DNA of 64,000 nucleotides from Gemmatimonadota bacterium. Lineage in GTDB: Bacteria > Gemmatimonadota > Gemmatimonadetes > Longimicrobiales > Gaopeijiaceae. The DNA is taken from assembly GCA_028873815.1 (NCBI GenBank), contig JAPPNN010000083.1, forward strand, positions 1 to 64,000, given 5' to 3'. Under the pieces are notes generated by a model that worked only from the letters and a program-made list of their open reading frames with translations, was not told where the DNA came from and made no database searches. Made by a program: the position numbers and the translations under genes. Shown here in pieces: positions 9,107-18,072 of this stretch. The first letter of the stretch is position 1. Every line of letters begins with the position of its first letter.

Positions 9107-10447
9107 ATGAGTCGCAGGCAACGCCACCCGTTCCTCCGGGGCGGGCTACGCGCCTTCGCCCCCGTGGCCGTCGCGGCGGTCGCGGTCGTCGCGTGCGGGG
9201 ACCCCCCGACCGGTCCGCCCGATCCGGATCCGGTCGACCCGCCCGACCCCGTGCCGCCACCTCCCGTCGCGGCGCAGATCGTTCCCTGCGAGAGCGGTTC
9301 GGCCGGCGGGTTCCCGTGCAGTCGCGTGGATCTCGCGGCGCAGGTGCCTTTGCGCGACCTGAGCCCCGGACGGACGCCCGCGGGATCGGAGAACCGGTGG
9401 GCCGTGAACGACATCTGGGGGTGGACCGACCCGCAGACGGGCGTGGAGTACGCGCTCGTGGGCCGCCACGACGGGCTCGCCATCGTCGATCTCTCGACCC
9501 CGACCGAACCGCGCCCCATCGCCTTCCTGCCCTCCGCGACCTCGCACAGCGGCTGGCGCGACATGAAGGTGTACGAGGATCACGCCTACGTCGTCGCGGA
9601 CAACATCACGGGCCACGGGATGCAGGTGCTCGACCTCACCCGGCTTCGCGGGCTCACGGAGTTCACGGAGTTGGGGGCGGACGCGCGCTACCGGCGGGTG
9701 AGCGCGGTGCACAACATCGCGATCAACGAGGAGACCGGCTTCGCCTACGCCGTCGGCAGCAACTCGGGCGCCGAAACCTGCGGGGGCGGCCTGCACATGA
9801 TCGACCTCTCGGACCCGAAGAACCCGAGCTTCGCCGGTTGCCACGCCGCGGAGGGGACCGGATTCCGCGGCACCGGCTACACGCACGACGTCCAGTGCGT
9901 CGTGTATCGGGGGCCGGACGCGGAGCACGCGGGCCGCGAGATCTGCATCGGTTCGAACGAGACCGCGATCGTCGTGTCCGACGTGACCGACAAGGCGAAC
10001 CCGGCGACGCTCTCGACCGCCACGTACGCGGATCGCGACTACATCCACCAGGGCTGGCTCAGCGAAGACCACCGGTACTTCTACCAGAACGACGAGAACG
10101 ACGAGAGAAACAACCGCGTACCGCGTACGCGCCTGCTCGTGTGGGACCTCGCCGACCTCGACGATCCGGTTCTCGTGAAGGAGCACCTGGGTCCGAGCGA
10201 GGCGGTCGACCACAACCTCTACGTGCACGGCAGCCTGATCTATCACTCCAACTACACGTTCGGCGTGCGCATCCTCGACATCTCGGACCCGGCCAATCCC
10301 GTGGAACGCGGCTACTTCGACACGGTGCCGGACCGGGACGACCGGACGTTCGACGGCTCCTGGTCGACCTACCCCTGGTTCGAGAGCGGCATCTTCGTGG
10401 CGTCGAGCTGGGACGAGGGCCTCTTCGTCCTGCGTCTGCAGCAGTAG
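9107..10447 (+). CDS. Choice-of-anchor B family lipoprotein (LVIVD repeats)
   Basis: 446-aa exported protein. The signal ends VVACG, a lipobox, and is followed by a proline/aspartate-rich linker (residues about 30-50). The body consists of LVIVD-type repeats such as GLAIVDLSTPTEP and VRILDISDPANPVERG, which form a propeller. This matches the choice-of-anchor B family of surface proteins in Gemmatimonadota, Bacteroidota and marine bacteria. It starts 14 bases after the NHL gene, so it probably shares its transcript. The role is unknown. Confidence 0.88.
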   Translation: MSRRQRHPFLRGGLRAFAPVAVAAVAVVACGDPPTGPPDPDPVDPPDPVPPPPVAAQIVPCESGSAGGFPCSRVDLAAQVPLRDLSPGRTPAGSENRWAVNDIWGWTDPQTGVEYALVGRHDGLAIVDLSTPTEPRPIAFLPSATSHSGWRDMKVYEDHAYVVADNITGHGMQVLDLTRLRGLTEFTELGADARYRRVSAVHNIAINEETGFAYAVGSNSGAETCGGGLHMIDLSDPKNPSFAGCHAAEGTGFRGTGYTHDVQCVVYRGPDAEHAGREICIGSNETAIVVSDVTDKANPATLSTATYADRDYIHQGWLSEDHRYFYQNDENDERNNRVPRTRLLVWDLADLDDPVLVKEHLGPSEAVDHNLYVHGSLIYHSNYTFGVRILDISDPANPVERGYFDTVPDRDDRTFDGSWSTYPWFESGIFVASSWDEGLFVLRLQQ

Positions 10448-10465
10448 CCGCGTCTCAGGAGCACG

Positions 10466-11308
10466 TCACAGCTTCAGCGGCCGCTTCTCGATCCCGAGGA
10501 GTCCGAGCCACGCGATGCCGGTCCACAGGGCGAAGTGATAGAGGGCCAGTCCCGTCGCCCCCCAGTCCCAGGCCACGCCGGACGCGAACCCCGCGACGAG
10601 GTCGTTTATGACTCCAGCGGGAAAGATGACGAACGACAGTACCGCCCGGACTGACTCCGCCGCCGTCCAGTTCTCCAGGATCATGGGATTTTCGAGCAGC
10701 GACCCCACAGCCCCGGAGACCAGGTAGTACAGCAGCGCGATGAGGGCGCCCCGGCGGACGCCGAGTGCGGTGGTGGCGAAGCTGATCGCGCATGCGAGCA
10801 CACCGGTGAGGCAGACGCTCAGGACCTCTCCCAGTTCCGTGGCCGGCACGGTTCCGGACGGCAGGACGGCGACCGCGCCCGCCAGACCGAAGATCGCGAG
10901 AGCGGCGAACGTCGCGACCTGTACGCCGGCGTACCGCTGCAGATAGAAGGAGCGCAGCGGCATCGGATGTTGCGCCCACAGCATGATCGCGCCGCTGCGC
11001 CGCTCGTTGGCGACCATCCCGCCCGGCATCAGGAAGGCGACGAGGATCGTGCCGAAGCCGAAGGCGAGGTTCAACAGGCTGAAGAGGAGGACCGTGGCGG
11101 CCCCGCGCGTCATGACTTCGATCTGCTCGCTGGTCGGCTCGGTGCCGCCTTCCATCGCCTCCCCCACGGCCTGCATGCGCTCGAGGGTCTCCGCCACGGG
11201 AAAGGCGTGCGAGAGGACGATGACCCCGGCGCCGAACAGGAACACCACAAGCGCGAACTTCCACCTGCGCAGCACCGCGTTGCGGAGGGAAGCCTTGACG
11301 ATGTTCAT
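10466..11308 (-). CDS. ABC-2-type transporter permease (copy 1)
   Basis: 280-aa membrane protein with about six hydrophobic segments. It is a close paralogue of the gene at 12117-12956. Both contain LMPGGMVANERRSGAIMLWAQ, start with a NAV.RRWKFALVVFLFG helix and end RPLKL. It overlaps the ATPase stop by ATGA, so the three genes form one exporter operon read from 12956 down to 10466. The substrate is unknown. The start is the ATG of MNIVKA, which gives the paralogous N-terminus. Confidence 0.87.
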   Translation of the reverse strand: MNIVKASLRNAVLRRWKFALVVFLFGAGVIVLSHAFPVAETLERMQAVGEAMEGGTEPTSEQIEVMTRGAATVLLFSLLNLAFGFGTILVAFLMPGGMVANERRSGAIMLWAQHPMPLRSFYLQRYAGVQVATFAALAIFGLAGAVAVLPSGTVPATELGEVLSVCLTGVLACAISFATTALGVRRGALIALLYYLVSGAVGSLLENPMILENWTAAESVRAVLSFVIFPAGVINDLVAGFASGVAWDWGATGLALYHFALWTGIAWLGLLGIEKRPLKL

Positions 11309-12021
11309 GACACCGCCCCTTCCAGTCCGACGAACTCCGCCTCCAGGAACTCGCGCGTAAACCCGCCCTCCGGCGGCTGCACGATGCGTCCGCGTTTCCG
11401 GTCGATCAGGAGCACGCGGTCGCTCATCATCGCCAGTTCGCCGAGGTCGTGGCTCGCGACGAGGATCGTGGACTGGCCGCGAATCTCCTCGATCCGTCGG
11501 CGGAGACGGATGCGCTGCCCGGGGTCCAGTCCCGATTCGGGCTCGTCGAGGAAGAGCAGTCCGGTCGGCCGCATCAGGGCCATGGCGAGCGCCAGTCGCC
11601 GCCGCATCCCCTTGGACAGCGCGTCGGCGGGACCGTCGGTGTCGTAGTCCACCCCGGCCAGCCGGCAGGCGCGCTCGACGTCGGCGTCGGGACCGGCCGC
11701 GGCCGCCGCGAGCGCGAGCAGACCGTCGCACGTCCACCCCGGCGGGAGCACCGTGTCTTCCGCCAGGTAGCCGATCCCGTGCCCGCGCCGGTAGTCCCCC
11801 GGCCCCGCGCCGGACACCGTGGCCTCGCCTTCCACCGGAGCCAGCACCCCCAGCAGCGTGCGGAAGAGGGTCGTCTTGCCCGAGCCGTTGGGTCCGACCA
11901 CCGCGAGCACCTCGCCGGGCACGATGTCGAGCGAGAGTCCGCCCAGCACCGGTCGCCCCCGGCGATATCCCACACCCAGCGCGCGAAGCCTCAGTTCCGC
12001 CGGTCCGCTTTCGATCCTCAT
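11305..12021 (-). CDS. ABC transporter ATP-binding protein
   Basis: 238-aa ATPase with Walker A GPNGSGKTT, a signature region LSKGMRRRLALAMAL, and Walker B LLFLDEPESGLDP followed by the H-loop ASHD. It powers the flanking permeases. The arrangement permease, ATPase, permease on one strand suggests a heterodimeric ABC-2 exporter with a single ATPase. Its 3' end overlaps permease copy 1 by ATGA. The start ATG is preceded by an AGGAG-type site (caggagagtg) and by the palindrome at 12041-12059. Confidence 0.95.
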   Translation of the reverse strand: MRIESGPAELRLRALGVGYRRGRPVLGGLSLDIVPGEVLAVVGPNGSGKTTLFRTLLGVLAPVEGEATVSGAGPGDYRRGHGIGYLAEDTVLPPGWTCDGLLALAAAAAGPDADVERACRLAGVDYDTDGPADALSKGMRRRLALAMALMRPTGLLFLDEPESGLDPGQRIRLRRRIEEIRGQSTILVASHDLGELAMMSDRVLLIDRKRGRIVQPPEGGFTREFLEAEFVGLEGAVS

Positions 12022-12040
12022 GTTTTCACTCTCCTGGCGT

Positions 12041-12059
12041 TTTCAGCGACACGCTGAAA
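12041..12059. promoter_or_regulatory. Palindrome tttcagc-N5-gctgaaa upstream of the ABC ATPase
   Basis: A perfect 7-bp inverted repeat with a 5-base centre lies about 20 bp upstream of the ATPase start. It could be an operator or a small hairpin between the permease 2 and ATPase genes. ABC-2 exporter operons are often controlled by GntR-type repressors binding such sites, but no regulator gene is seen nearby. Confidence 0.35.
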
Positions 12060-12116
12060 TACACTATCGACTGAACGCGTATTCCGGTCCGGCAGCCAAT
12101 CAGCAGCGTCCGTGCG

Positions 12117-12956
12117 TCATAGCTTCAGCGGCCGCTGCTCGATTCTGCGGAGCCCGAGCCAGGCGATGCCGGTCCAGAGGGCGAAGTGATAGGCGGCCAG
12201 TCCCGTCGCCCCCCAGTCCCAGGCCACGCCGGGCCCGAACCCCGCGACGAGATCGTTGATGGCTTCAGTGGGAAAGATGAGGAACGGGAGTACGCCCCCG
12301 ACCGACTCCCCCGCCGTCCAGGTCTCTGAATTCCTCGTCACCTCCAGCCCCGCCACGGTCACTGAGAACGTGAAGTACACAATCCCGAAGAGCGCGGCGC
12401 GGCGGACGCCCAGCGCGGTGAGCGCGAACCCGATCGCGCATGCGTGCACGCCGGTGAGGCAGACGCTCACCACGCCTCCCAATCCCGCGGCGGGCCCGGT
12501 CCCGGGGGGGAAGGCCGCGACCGCCAAGGTCAGGCCGAAGATCGCGAGAGCGGCGACGGTGGCGACCTGTATGCCGACGTATCGCCGCAGATAGAAAGAG
12601 CGCAGCGGCATCGGATGCTGCGCCCACAGCATGATCGCGCCACTGCGTCGCTCGTTCGCGACCATCCCGCCCGGCATCAGGAAGGCGAAGAGCATCGTGC
12701 CGAAGCCGAAGGCGAGGCCCAACAGAGCGAAGAGGCCGAACATCCACGCTCGGCGCGCCATGGCTTCGACCTCCTCGGGGGACGGCTCGCCGCCATCGGC
12801 GCCGGGCGGCGTCCCCATGATCCGCACGTTTTCCAGGGCCGTCATGTCGTAGGCGTGTGTGAAGACGACGAAGCCGACGCCGAACAGGAACACGACCAGC
12901 GCGAACTTCCACCTGCGGCGCACCGCGTTCCGGGTGGAGGTCCTGATGATGGTCAT
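12117..12956 (-). CDS. ABC-2-type transporter permease (copy 2)
   Basis: 279-aa membrane protein, sister of copy 1 at 10466-11308, with similarity continuing at DNA level over most of the gene, especially the 3' end. The soluble loop after the first helix differs (PPGADGGEPSPEEVE). The start is the ATG at 12956, because a GAGGAG site lies just upstream and overlaps the alternative ATG at 12968. It is the first gene of the exporter operon and is followed after 95 bp by the ATPase. Confidence 0.87.
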   Translation of the reverse strand: MTIIRTSTRNAVRRRWKFALVVFLFGVGFVVFTHAYDMTALENVRIMGTPPGADGGEPSPEEVEAMARRAWMFGLFALLGLAFGFGTMLFAFLMPGGMVANERRSGAIMLWAQHPMPLRSFYLRRYVGIQVATVAALAIFGLTLAVAAFPPGTGPAAGLGGVVSVCLTGVHACAIGFALTALGVRRAALFGIVYFTFSVTVAGLEVTRNSETWTAGESVGGVLPFLIFPTEAINDLVAGFGPGVAWDWGATGLAAYHFALWTGIAWLGLRRIEQRPLKL

Positions 12957-13015
12957 CGTTCTCCTCATGATTCGTCGCCCCAAGTCGATTTCACTCTTTG
13001 TCGTGCCTTCGGCGC

Positions 13016-14449
13016 TCAATAGCGTCCGAGGCGCTCCCGGTAGGAGTGCATCTCCCGCTTCAGGACCGGCGCCAGCAGATACAGGCCGAGAAGATTGGGA
13101 ATCGCGACCACGTAGATCACGGCGTCCGAGAGATCGATGAGCGCTCCCAGCTGCAGGCTGGCGCCCAGGACCACGAAACCGCAGAAGAACAGCTTGAAGC
13201 CGGCTTCCACAGTGCGATTCTCGCCCGTCAGATAGGTGAGAGACTTCAGGCCGTAGTAGCTCCATGAAATCATGGTGGAGAAGGCGAACAGCACCGCCGC
13301 GACCGAGAGGGGCACGGGCGACCACGAGAGCGTGCTCTCGAAGGCGGTCTTGGTCATCTCGATGCCGGTGATGCCGGCGTCGGCCAGCGACGGATCGTAG
13401 ACGGTCGTGATGATGACCAGCGCCGTCATCGTGCAGATGACCACCGTGTCGATGAACGGCTCCAGCAGGCCGACAAAACCCTCGGTGCACGGTTCGTCCG
13501 TCTGCACCGCCGAGTGCGCGATGGCGGCGGAGCCCAGGCCGGCTTCGTTCGAGAACACGGCCCGCCGGAACCCGATGATCATCACGCCGATCATGCCGCC
13601 GCCGATGCTGTCCGCCGAGAACGCCCCCTCCCAGATCTGAACGATGGCGCCGGGCAGCCGGTCGGCGTTCAGCCCGATGATCGCCAGCGCCGACAGCACG
13701 TAGAGCACCGCCATGAAGGGCACCAGCCTGGAGGTGACGCGGGCGATGCTCCTGATGCCGCCGACGGTGACCAGCGCCACGGCCCCGGCCATGACGACGC
13801 CCAGCAGCCAGGCCTTGTCGCTGAAGAAGCTGCCTTCGGCGCCCGTCACCTCGATCAGGATGGCGGCCGCCTGGTTGGACTGGAACATGTTGCCGATGCC
13901 GAGACAGCCCAGGACCATGGCGGCGGCGTAGAACATCCCCAGGCCGCGGCCGATCCCGGGCAGGTTCCGCAGCTCCAGCCCGTGCTGCAGATAGTACATC
14001 GGGCCGCCGCTGACGGAGCCGTCCGGGTTGGTGCGGCGATACTTCACCGCCAGCGTGCACTCGGCGAACTTGGTGCTCATGCCGAGCAGCCCGGCGATGA
14101 TCAGCCACAGCGTGGCCCCGGGCCCGCCCAGCGAGATCGCCACGGCCACGCCCGCGATGTTCCCGATGCCGACCGTGCCCGACACGGCGGTCGCGAGCGC
14201 CTGAAAGGGCGTCACCTCGCCTGGCTGCGAGGGATCCGTGTAGCGGCCCCGGACCAGGTCGAGCGCGTGCCTGAAGCCCCGCACGTTGATGAAGCCCAGG
14301 TACAGGGTGAAGAACGCGCCCCCGGCGATAAGCCACGCCACGATGAGCGGAATCTCGACCCCGCCGACCGGCACGGAAAAGAAGATGAACTCCGATACCG
14401 CGTCCGCGACGGGCCGCATGATTCGGTTGACGAGTTCGTCGACCCCCAT
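13016..14449 (-). CDS. Sodium:alanine/glycine symporter (AGCS family)
   Basis: 477-aa integral membrane transporter with about ten helices. Typical AGCS strings are visible: FQALATAVSGTVGIGNIAGVA near the first third, TKFAECTLAVKYR, and FSNEAGLGSAAIAHSA. Members import alanine or glycine with sodium. The neighbouring taurine:pyruvate aminotransferase gene (18073) produces alanine, so a functional link is possible but not shown. It ends 60 bp before the permease 2 gene and begins 11 bp after the amidohydrolase gene on the same strand. Confidence 0.92.
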   Translation of the reverse strand: MGVDELVNRIMRPVADAVSEFIFFSVPVGGVEIPLIVAWLIAGGAFFTLYLGFINVRGFRHALDLVRGRYTDPSQPGEVTPFQALATAVSGTVGIGNIAGVAVAISLGGPGATLWLIIAGLLGMSTKFAECTLAVKYRRTNPDGSVSGGPMYYLQHGLELRNLPGIGRGLGMFYAAAMVLGCLGIGNMFQSNQAAAILIEVTGAEGSFFSDKAWLLGVVMAGAVALVTVGGIRSIARVTSRLVPFMAVLYVLSALAIIGLNADRLPGAIVQIWEGAFSADSIGGGMIGVMIIGFRRAVFSNEAGLGSAAIAHSAVQTDEPCTEGFVGLLEPFIDTVVICTMTALVIITTVYDPSLADAGITGIEMTKTAFESTLSWSPVPLSVAAVLFAFSTMISWSYYGLKSLTYLTGENRTVEAGFKLFFCGFVVLGASLQLGALIDLSDAVIYVVAIPNLLGLYLLAPVLKREMHSYRERLGRY

Positions 14450-14460
14450 GGGCGGCGCCG

Positions 14461-16179
14461 CTACCGCGAGAATACCGACCTGCCCCGCGAGAACGTCTCC
14501 AGGATCGGAATGAACTCCAGGTTCTCCGGATCCGCGGTGAGCGGGTTCTCGCCCAGAATCACGAGATCGGCCTGCTTGCCGACCGTGATCGAGCCCTTGG
14601 CGTCTTCCTCGAAGTACTGGTAGGCGGCTCCGAGCGTGACGGCATGCAGCGCCTGCAGCACCGTCGGCCTCTGGTGGGGCCCGAGGATGTGCCCGCTGCG
14701 GGTCGTGCGGTTCACGGTGATCGAGACGAGCCGCATGACGTGCGGCGGGACCACGGGGGCGTCGTTGTGGACGGTGAAGGGCACCCCGCGTTCGAGCGCC
14801 CAGCCCACCGGGCTGATGTTGTTGCCCCGCTCCTCGCCGAAGCTGCGCCGGTGCCAGTCACCCCAGAAGAAGGCGTGCGCCGCGAAGAACGAGGGCACGA
14901 CGCTCAACTCGGCGGCGCGGTCCAACTGGTCGGCGCGCATCAGTTGTGCGTGGATGATGACGGAGCGGTGATCGGGCATGGGGTCCATGTCCGCGACGGC
15001 CTCGTCCACTCCGTCGATCATGAGATCCATGGCCGCGTCGCCGTTGGCGTGGACGATGATCGGGATGCCCGCCTCGATCAGCTGGTCCGCCTGGGCCTTG
15101 TACTCGTCGGGATCCATGACGCCGTAGGCCACGTAGTCCGGCGGGGTGTTGGGCGGACGCTCCTCGTACGGGATCGTGACCCAGGCCGTGCGCCCCTGCG
15201 GGGAACCGTCCAGCATGAGCTTCACGCCGGCCACCCGGAAGCCGTTCCGGTATTCGCGCACGTAGGGCACGTCAGCCACCTCGCCGGGCGCGCCGCGGCG
15301 GCGCACGAAGGCCGCGACATCCGCCTTGAAGGGCTCGCGGTCCGCGGCCGCCTGGAAGCGTTCGGCCTGGGCCGCGGAGGTCCCGCCGTCCTGGATGGTG
15401 GTCGTGCCGTGGCTCAGGTAGACATCGATGGACCGGCGGATCAGGTCGTCGAATTCCTCCGCGGAGGGGGCGCCTGCGCGCTCAATGGCCAGCAGCCCGC
15501 TGGCGGTTTCCTCCAGTACGCCGTTGGGCTCCATCGAACCCTCGATGCGGCGCACGTGGCCCCCCGGCGGGTCCGGCGTGTCCGCGGTGATGTCGCTGAC
15601 CGCGAGCGCGGCGGAGTTGGTCGTGGTCAGGTGTCCCGACACATGGGTGAGGACGATGGGGTGCTCGGTCGAGGCGCGGTCCAGATCCTCGCGCGTGGGG
15701 TGCCGGCCCTCCTCGAGCAGGGAGTCGTCGTAGCCGCGCCCGGTCACCGGCTCGCCGGGGGGAATGTCGTGCTCGTCGATCCACGCCCGCACCTTGCGCA
15801 CGATGTCGTCGATGTTGCTGACGTCGCCCACCGGCGGCGGGTGCAGCAACAGAGAGGTCTGGTCGCGGCCCGCGCCCAGGAAGTGGCCGTGGGCATCGAT
15901 GAACCCCGGCAGGAGGGCGTTTTCTCCGAGGTCCACGACCCGGGTCGAGGGCCCTTCCAGCGCAATCACGTCGTCCCGCGAGCCCGCCGCCACGATGGTT
16001 TCGCCGCGCACCGCGACCGCCTCGACGGTGGGCTGCCGCGGATCCATGGTGACGATGTGGTCGCCGAAGAAGATGGTGTCCGCCGGGTCGGCCTGCGGGT
16101 CGGCTTCCGGGGCGCAAGCCGCGACGACGAGGGCGAGGGCCAACGCGAAAGCTGCGAGGGCTTCTCCGGATCTTCTCAC
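14461..16179 (-). CDS. Amidohydrolase family 3 (YtcJ-like) lipoprotein
   Basis: About 572-aa metal-dependent hydrolase. The N-terminus is a lipoprotein signal (LALVVAAC), so it acts outside the cytoplasm. The DAHGHF metal motif (HxH) follows PGFI, and later conserved pieces are VHANGDAAMD and VHNDAPVVPP, as in YtcJ-like amidohydrolases. The true substrate is unknown. The GTG at 16179 is preferred because a GGAGG lies five bases upstream; a GTG at 16191 in the same frame is the alternative. It is divergent from the Xsc gene. Confidence 0.87.
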   Translation of the reverse strand: MRRSGEALAAFALALALVVAACAPEADPQADPADTIFFGDHIVTMDPRQPTVEAVAVRGETIVAAGSRDDVIALEGPSTRVVDLGENALLPGFIDAHGHFLGAGRDQTSLLLHPPPVGDVSNIDDIVRKVRAWIDEHDIPPGEPVTGRGYDDSLLEEGRHPTREDLDRASTEHPIVLTHVSGHLTTTNSAALAVSDITADTPDPPGGHVRRIEGSMEPNGVLEETASGLLAIERAGAPSAEEFDDLIRRSIDVYLSHGTTTIQDGGTSAAQAERFQAAADREPFKADVAAFVRRRGAPGEVADVPYVREYRNGFRVAGVKLMLDGSPQGRTAWVTIPYEERPPNTPPDYVAYGVMDPDEYKAQADQLIEAGIPIIVHANGDAAMDLMIDGVDEAVADMDPMPDHRSVIIHAQLMRADQLDRAAELSVVPSFFAAHAFFWGDWHRRSFGEERGNNISPVGWALERGVPFTVHNDAPVVPPHVMRLVSITVNRTTRSGHILGPHQRPTVLQALHAVTLGAAYQYFEEDAKGSITVGKQADLVILGENPLTADPENLEFIPILETFSRGRSVFSR

Positions 16180-16191
16180 GACTCCCTCCAC

Positions 16192-16237
16192 GCCTTCCGT
16201 GGGGACCGGCTACAGCCTTCCGTGGGGACCGGCTATA
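16192..16237. repeat. Two tandem 23-bp direct repeats in a divergent promoter region
   Basis: The unit gccttccgtggggaccggct recurs with a 23-bp period at 16192 and 16215, between the divergent amidohydrolase and Xsc-like genes. Tandem sites of this kind can be regulator half-sites. No regulator gene is adjacent. Confidence 0.6.
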
Positions 16238-16239
16238 CT
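16234..16239 (+). promoter_or_regulatory. Candidate -10 box (tatact) for the taurine operon
   Basis: A tatact hexamer in otherwise very GC-rich DNA lies at the end of the second tandem repeat and about 90 bp before the GTG start at 16330. No good -35 hexamer is seen, so an activator-dependent promoter is possible. This is a pattern match only. Confidence 0.3.
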
Positions 16240-16329
16240 ACGTGCTCCGCGTTGCATGCGCCCGCGCCGGGACCACGGGCAACGAAAACGATCGACGGCT
16301 CCGGGAGGGCCGGAGACTGGAGGCTGGAC

Positions 16330-18060
16330 GTGCCGAAGAGAACGATGACGCCCTCCGAAGCGCTGGTGGAGACGCTGGTGGCGGAGGGCGTGACGGAGGT
16401 ATTCGGGTTGGTGGGATCCGCGTTCATGGACGCCCTCGACCTCTTCCCGGATGCGGGCATTCGCTTCATCTCGGTGGCGCACGAGCAGGCCGCCGCGCAC
16501 GCCGCCGACGGGCTGGCGAGGGTCACGGGACGGCCCCAGGCCTGCATCGCCCAGAACGGCCCCGGCGCGGCCAACTTCGTCTCCGCCATCGCGGCCGCCT
16601 TCTGGGCGCACTCCCCCGTCGTCGCCATCACCCCGGAAACGGGATCGCTCGGCATCGGCACCGGGGGCTTCCAGGAACTCGACCAGATGCCGATGTTCGA
16701 GGCGCAGACCGTCTTCCAGGTGCGCGTCAACCGCCCCGAGCGCATGGGCGAACTCGCGCGGCGCTGCTTCTACCGCGCCAAGCTCGAACTCGGCCCCACG
16801 CACCTCAACATCCCCCGGGACTACTTCTACGGCGACATCGAGGAGGAGATCTTCGCGACCCCCGTCCTCGGCCCCGGCCGGCCTCCCAGGGCCGACATCG
16901 AGGAAGCGGTCCGCATCCTGAGCGGTGCCCGCTATCCGGTCATCGTCTCCGGAGGAGGGGTCAGCCAGGGCGACGCGCTGCAGGAAGTCACGGCGCTCGC
17001 CGAGCACCTGAGCGCCCCGGTGGTCAACACGTACCTGCACAACGACACTTTCCCGTACAGCCACGAACTGGGGTGCGGGCCGATCGGCTACTGCGGGTCG
17101 AAGGCCGCCATGCGCACCGTCGCCAAGGCCGACGTGGTGCTGGCGCTCGGGACCCGGCTCGGGGTCTTCGGCCTCCTGCCCCAGTACGACATGACCTACT
17201 GGCCGGAAGACGCCACGCTCATCCAGGTGGACCGGGACGCGAGGCAGTGGGGCATGAGCAAGATCCCGGCCCTCTTCTCCGTCGCCGACGTGAAGGAGTA
17301 TGCTGTCGAACTGCTCGACGAGTTGAGACGCGCGCTCCCGGACCCGGGACGAAACGAGGAGCGCATCGCCGACGTCGCTCGCGAGAAACAAGCCTGGGAC
17401 GAGGAACTCGAGGACTGGTCCTCGTCCACCAACGCCCTCATGCATCCCCGGCGCTTCCTGTGGGAGTTCACGCGCGCGCTGCCCGGGGACGCGCTCGTGA
17501 CCACGGACATCGGCAACACCTGCTCGATCACCAACGGGTATCTCCGCTTCAACGGCCCGCGGCAGCACCTCGCCGCGCTCACTTGGGGGAACTGCGGCTT
17601 CGCGTACGGCGCCGCGCTGGGCGCCAAGGTCGGCAATCCGGCCGCTCCCGTGTTCGCCATCCAGGGGGACGGCGCCTGGGGCATCAGCGGGATGAGCGAG
17701 GTGATGACGGCGGTGCGCGAGGACATCCCGGTCATCGCCATCGTCATCAACAACCATGAGTGGGGCGCCGAGAAGAAGAACCAGATCGACTTCTACGGCA
17801 ACCGCTTCGTGGGCACCAACCTGCGCGCCAATCCGGACTTCGCGAAGGTGGCCGAGTCGATGGGTGCGAAGGGCTACACGGTCGAGGACTACCGCGATGT
17901 CCAGGACGTGGTGCGCGACGCCGTGGCGAGCGGCCGGCCGTGCGTCATCAACGCGGTCGTCGAGGGGGGCGCCAACGTGCTCGCGGAGCCGTTCCGCCGG
18001 GACGCGCTGGCGATGCCCACCCGTCACCTGGAGAAATACGCGCATCTCAGCTTGAGCTAG
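16330..18060 (+). CDS. xsc: Sulfoacetaldehyde acetyltransferase-like ThDP enzyme
   Basis: 576-aa thiamine diphosphate enzyme. Xsc converts sulfoacetaldehyde and phosphate to acetyl phosphate and sulfite. The N-terminal HEQAAAHAADG carries the activating glutamate, QNGPG follows, and the ThDP motif runs from GDGAWGISG to NN (about residues 452-480), then EWGAEKKNQ as in Xsc. The HNDTFPYSH and GPIGYCGSKA strings also match Xsc rather than acetolactate synthase. The next gene makes sulfoacetaldehyde from taurine, which strongly supports the assignment. The GTG start is used because GGAGG lies about seven bases upstream; ATG 16345 is possible. Confidence 0.85.
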   Translation: MPKRTMTPSEALVETLVAEGVTEVFGLVGSAFMDALDLFPDAGIRFISVAHEQAAAHAADGLARVTGRPQACIAQNGPGAANFVSAIAAAFWAHSPVVAITPETGSLGIGTGGFQELDQMPMFEAQTVFQVRVNRPERMGELARRCFYRAKLELGPTHLNIPRDYFYGDIEEEIFATPVLGPGRPPRADIEEAVRILSGARYPVIVSGGGVSQGDALQEVTALAEHLSAPVVNTYLHNDTFPYSHELGCGPIGYCGSKAAMRTVAKADVVLALGTRLGVFGLLPQYDMTYWPEDATLIQVDRDARQWGMSKIPALFSVADVKEYAVELLDELRRALPDPGRNEERIADVAREKQAWDEELEDWSSSTNALMHPRRFLWEFTRALPGDALVTTDIGNTCSITNGYLRFNGPRQHLAALTWGNCGFAYGAALGAKVGNPAAPVFAIQGDGAWGISGMSEVMTAVREDIPVIAIVINNHEWGAEKKNQIDFYGNRFVGTNLRANPDFAKVAESMGAKGYTVEDYRDVQDVVRDAVASGRPCVINAVVEGGANVLAEPFRRDALAMPTRHLEKYAHLSLS

Positions 18061-18072
18061 CAGGAGAGCCGG

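Noticed and set aside
16192..16237. Possible CRISPR-like repeat
   Set aside because: Only two adjacent units without spacers and no cas genes.
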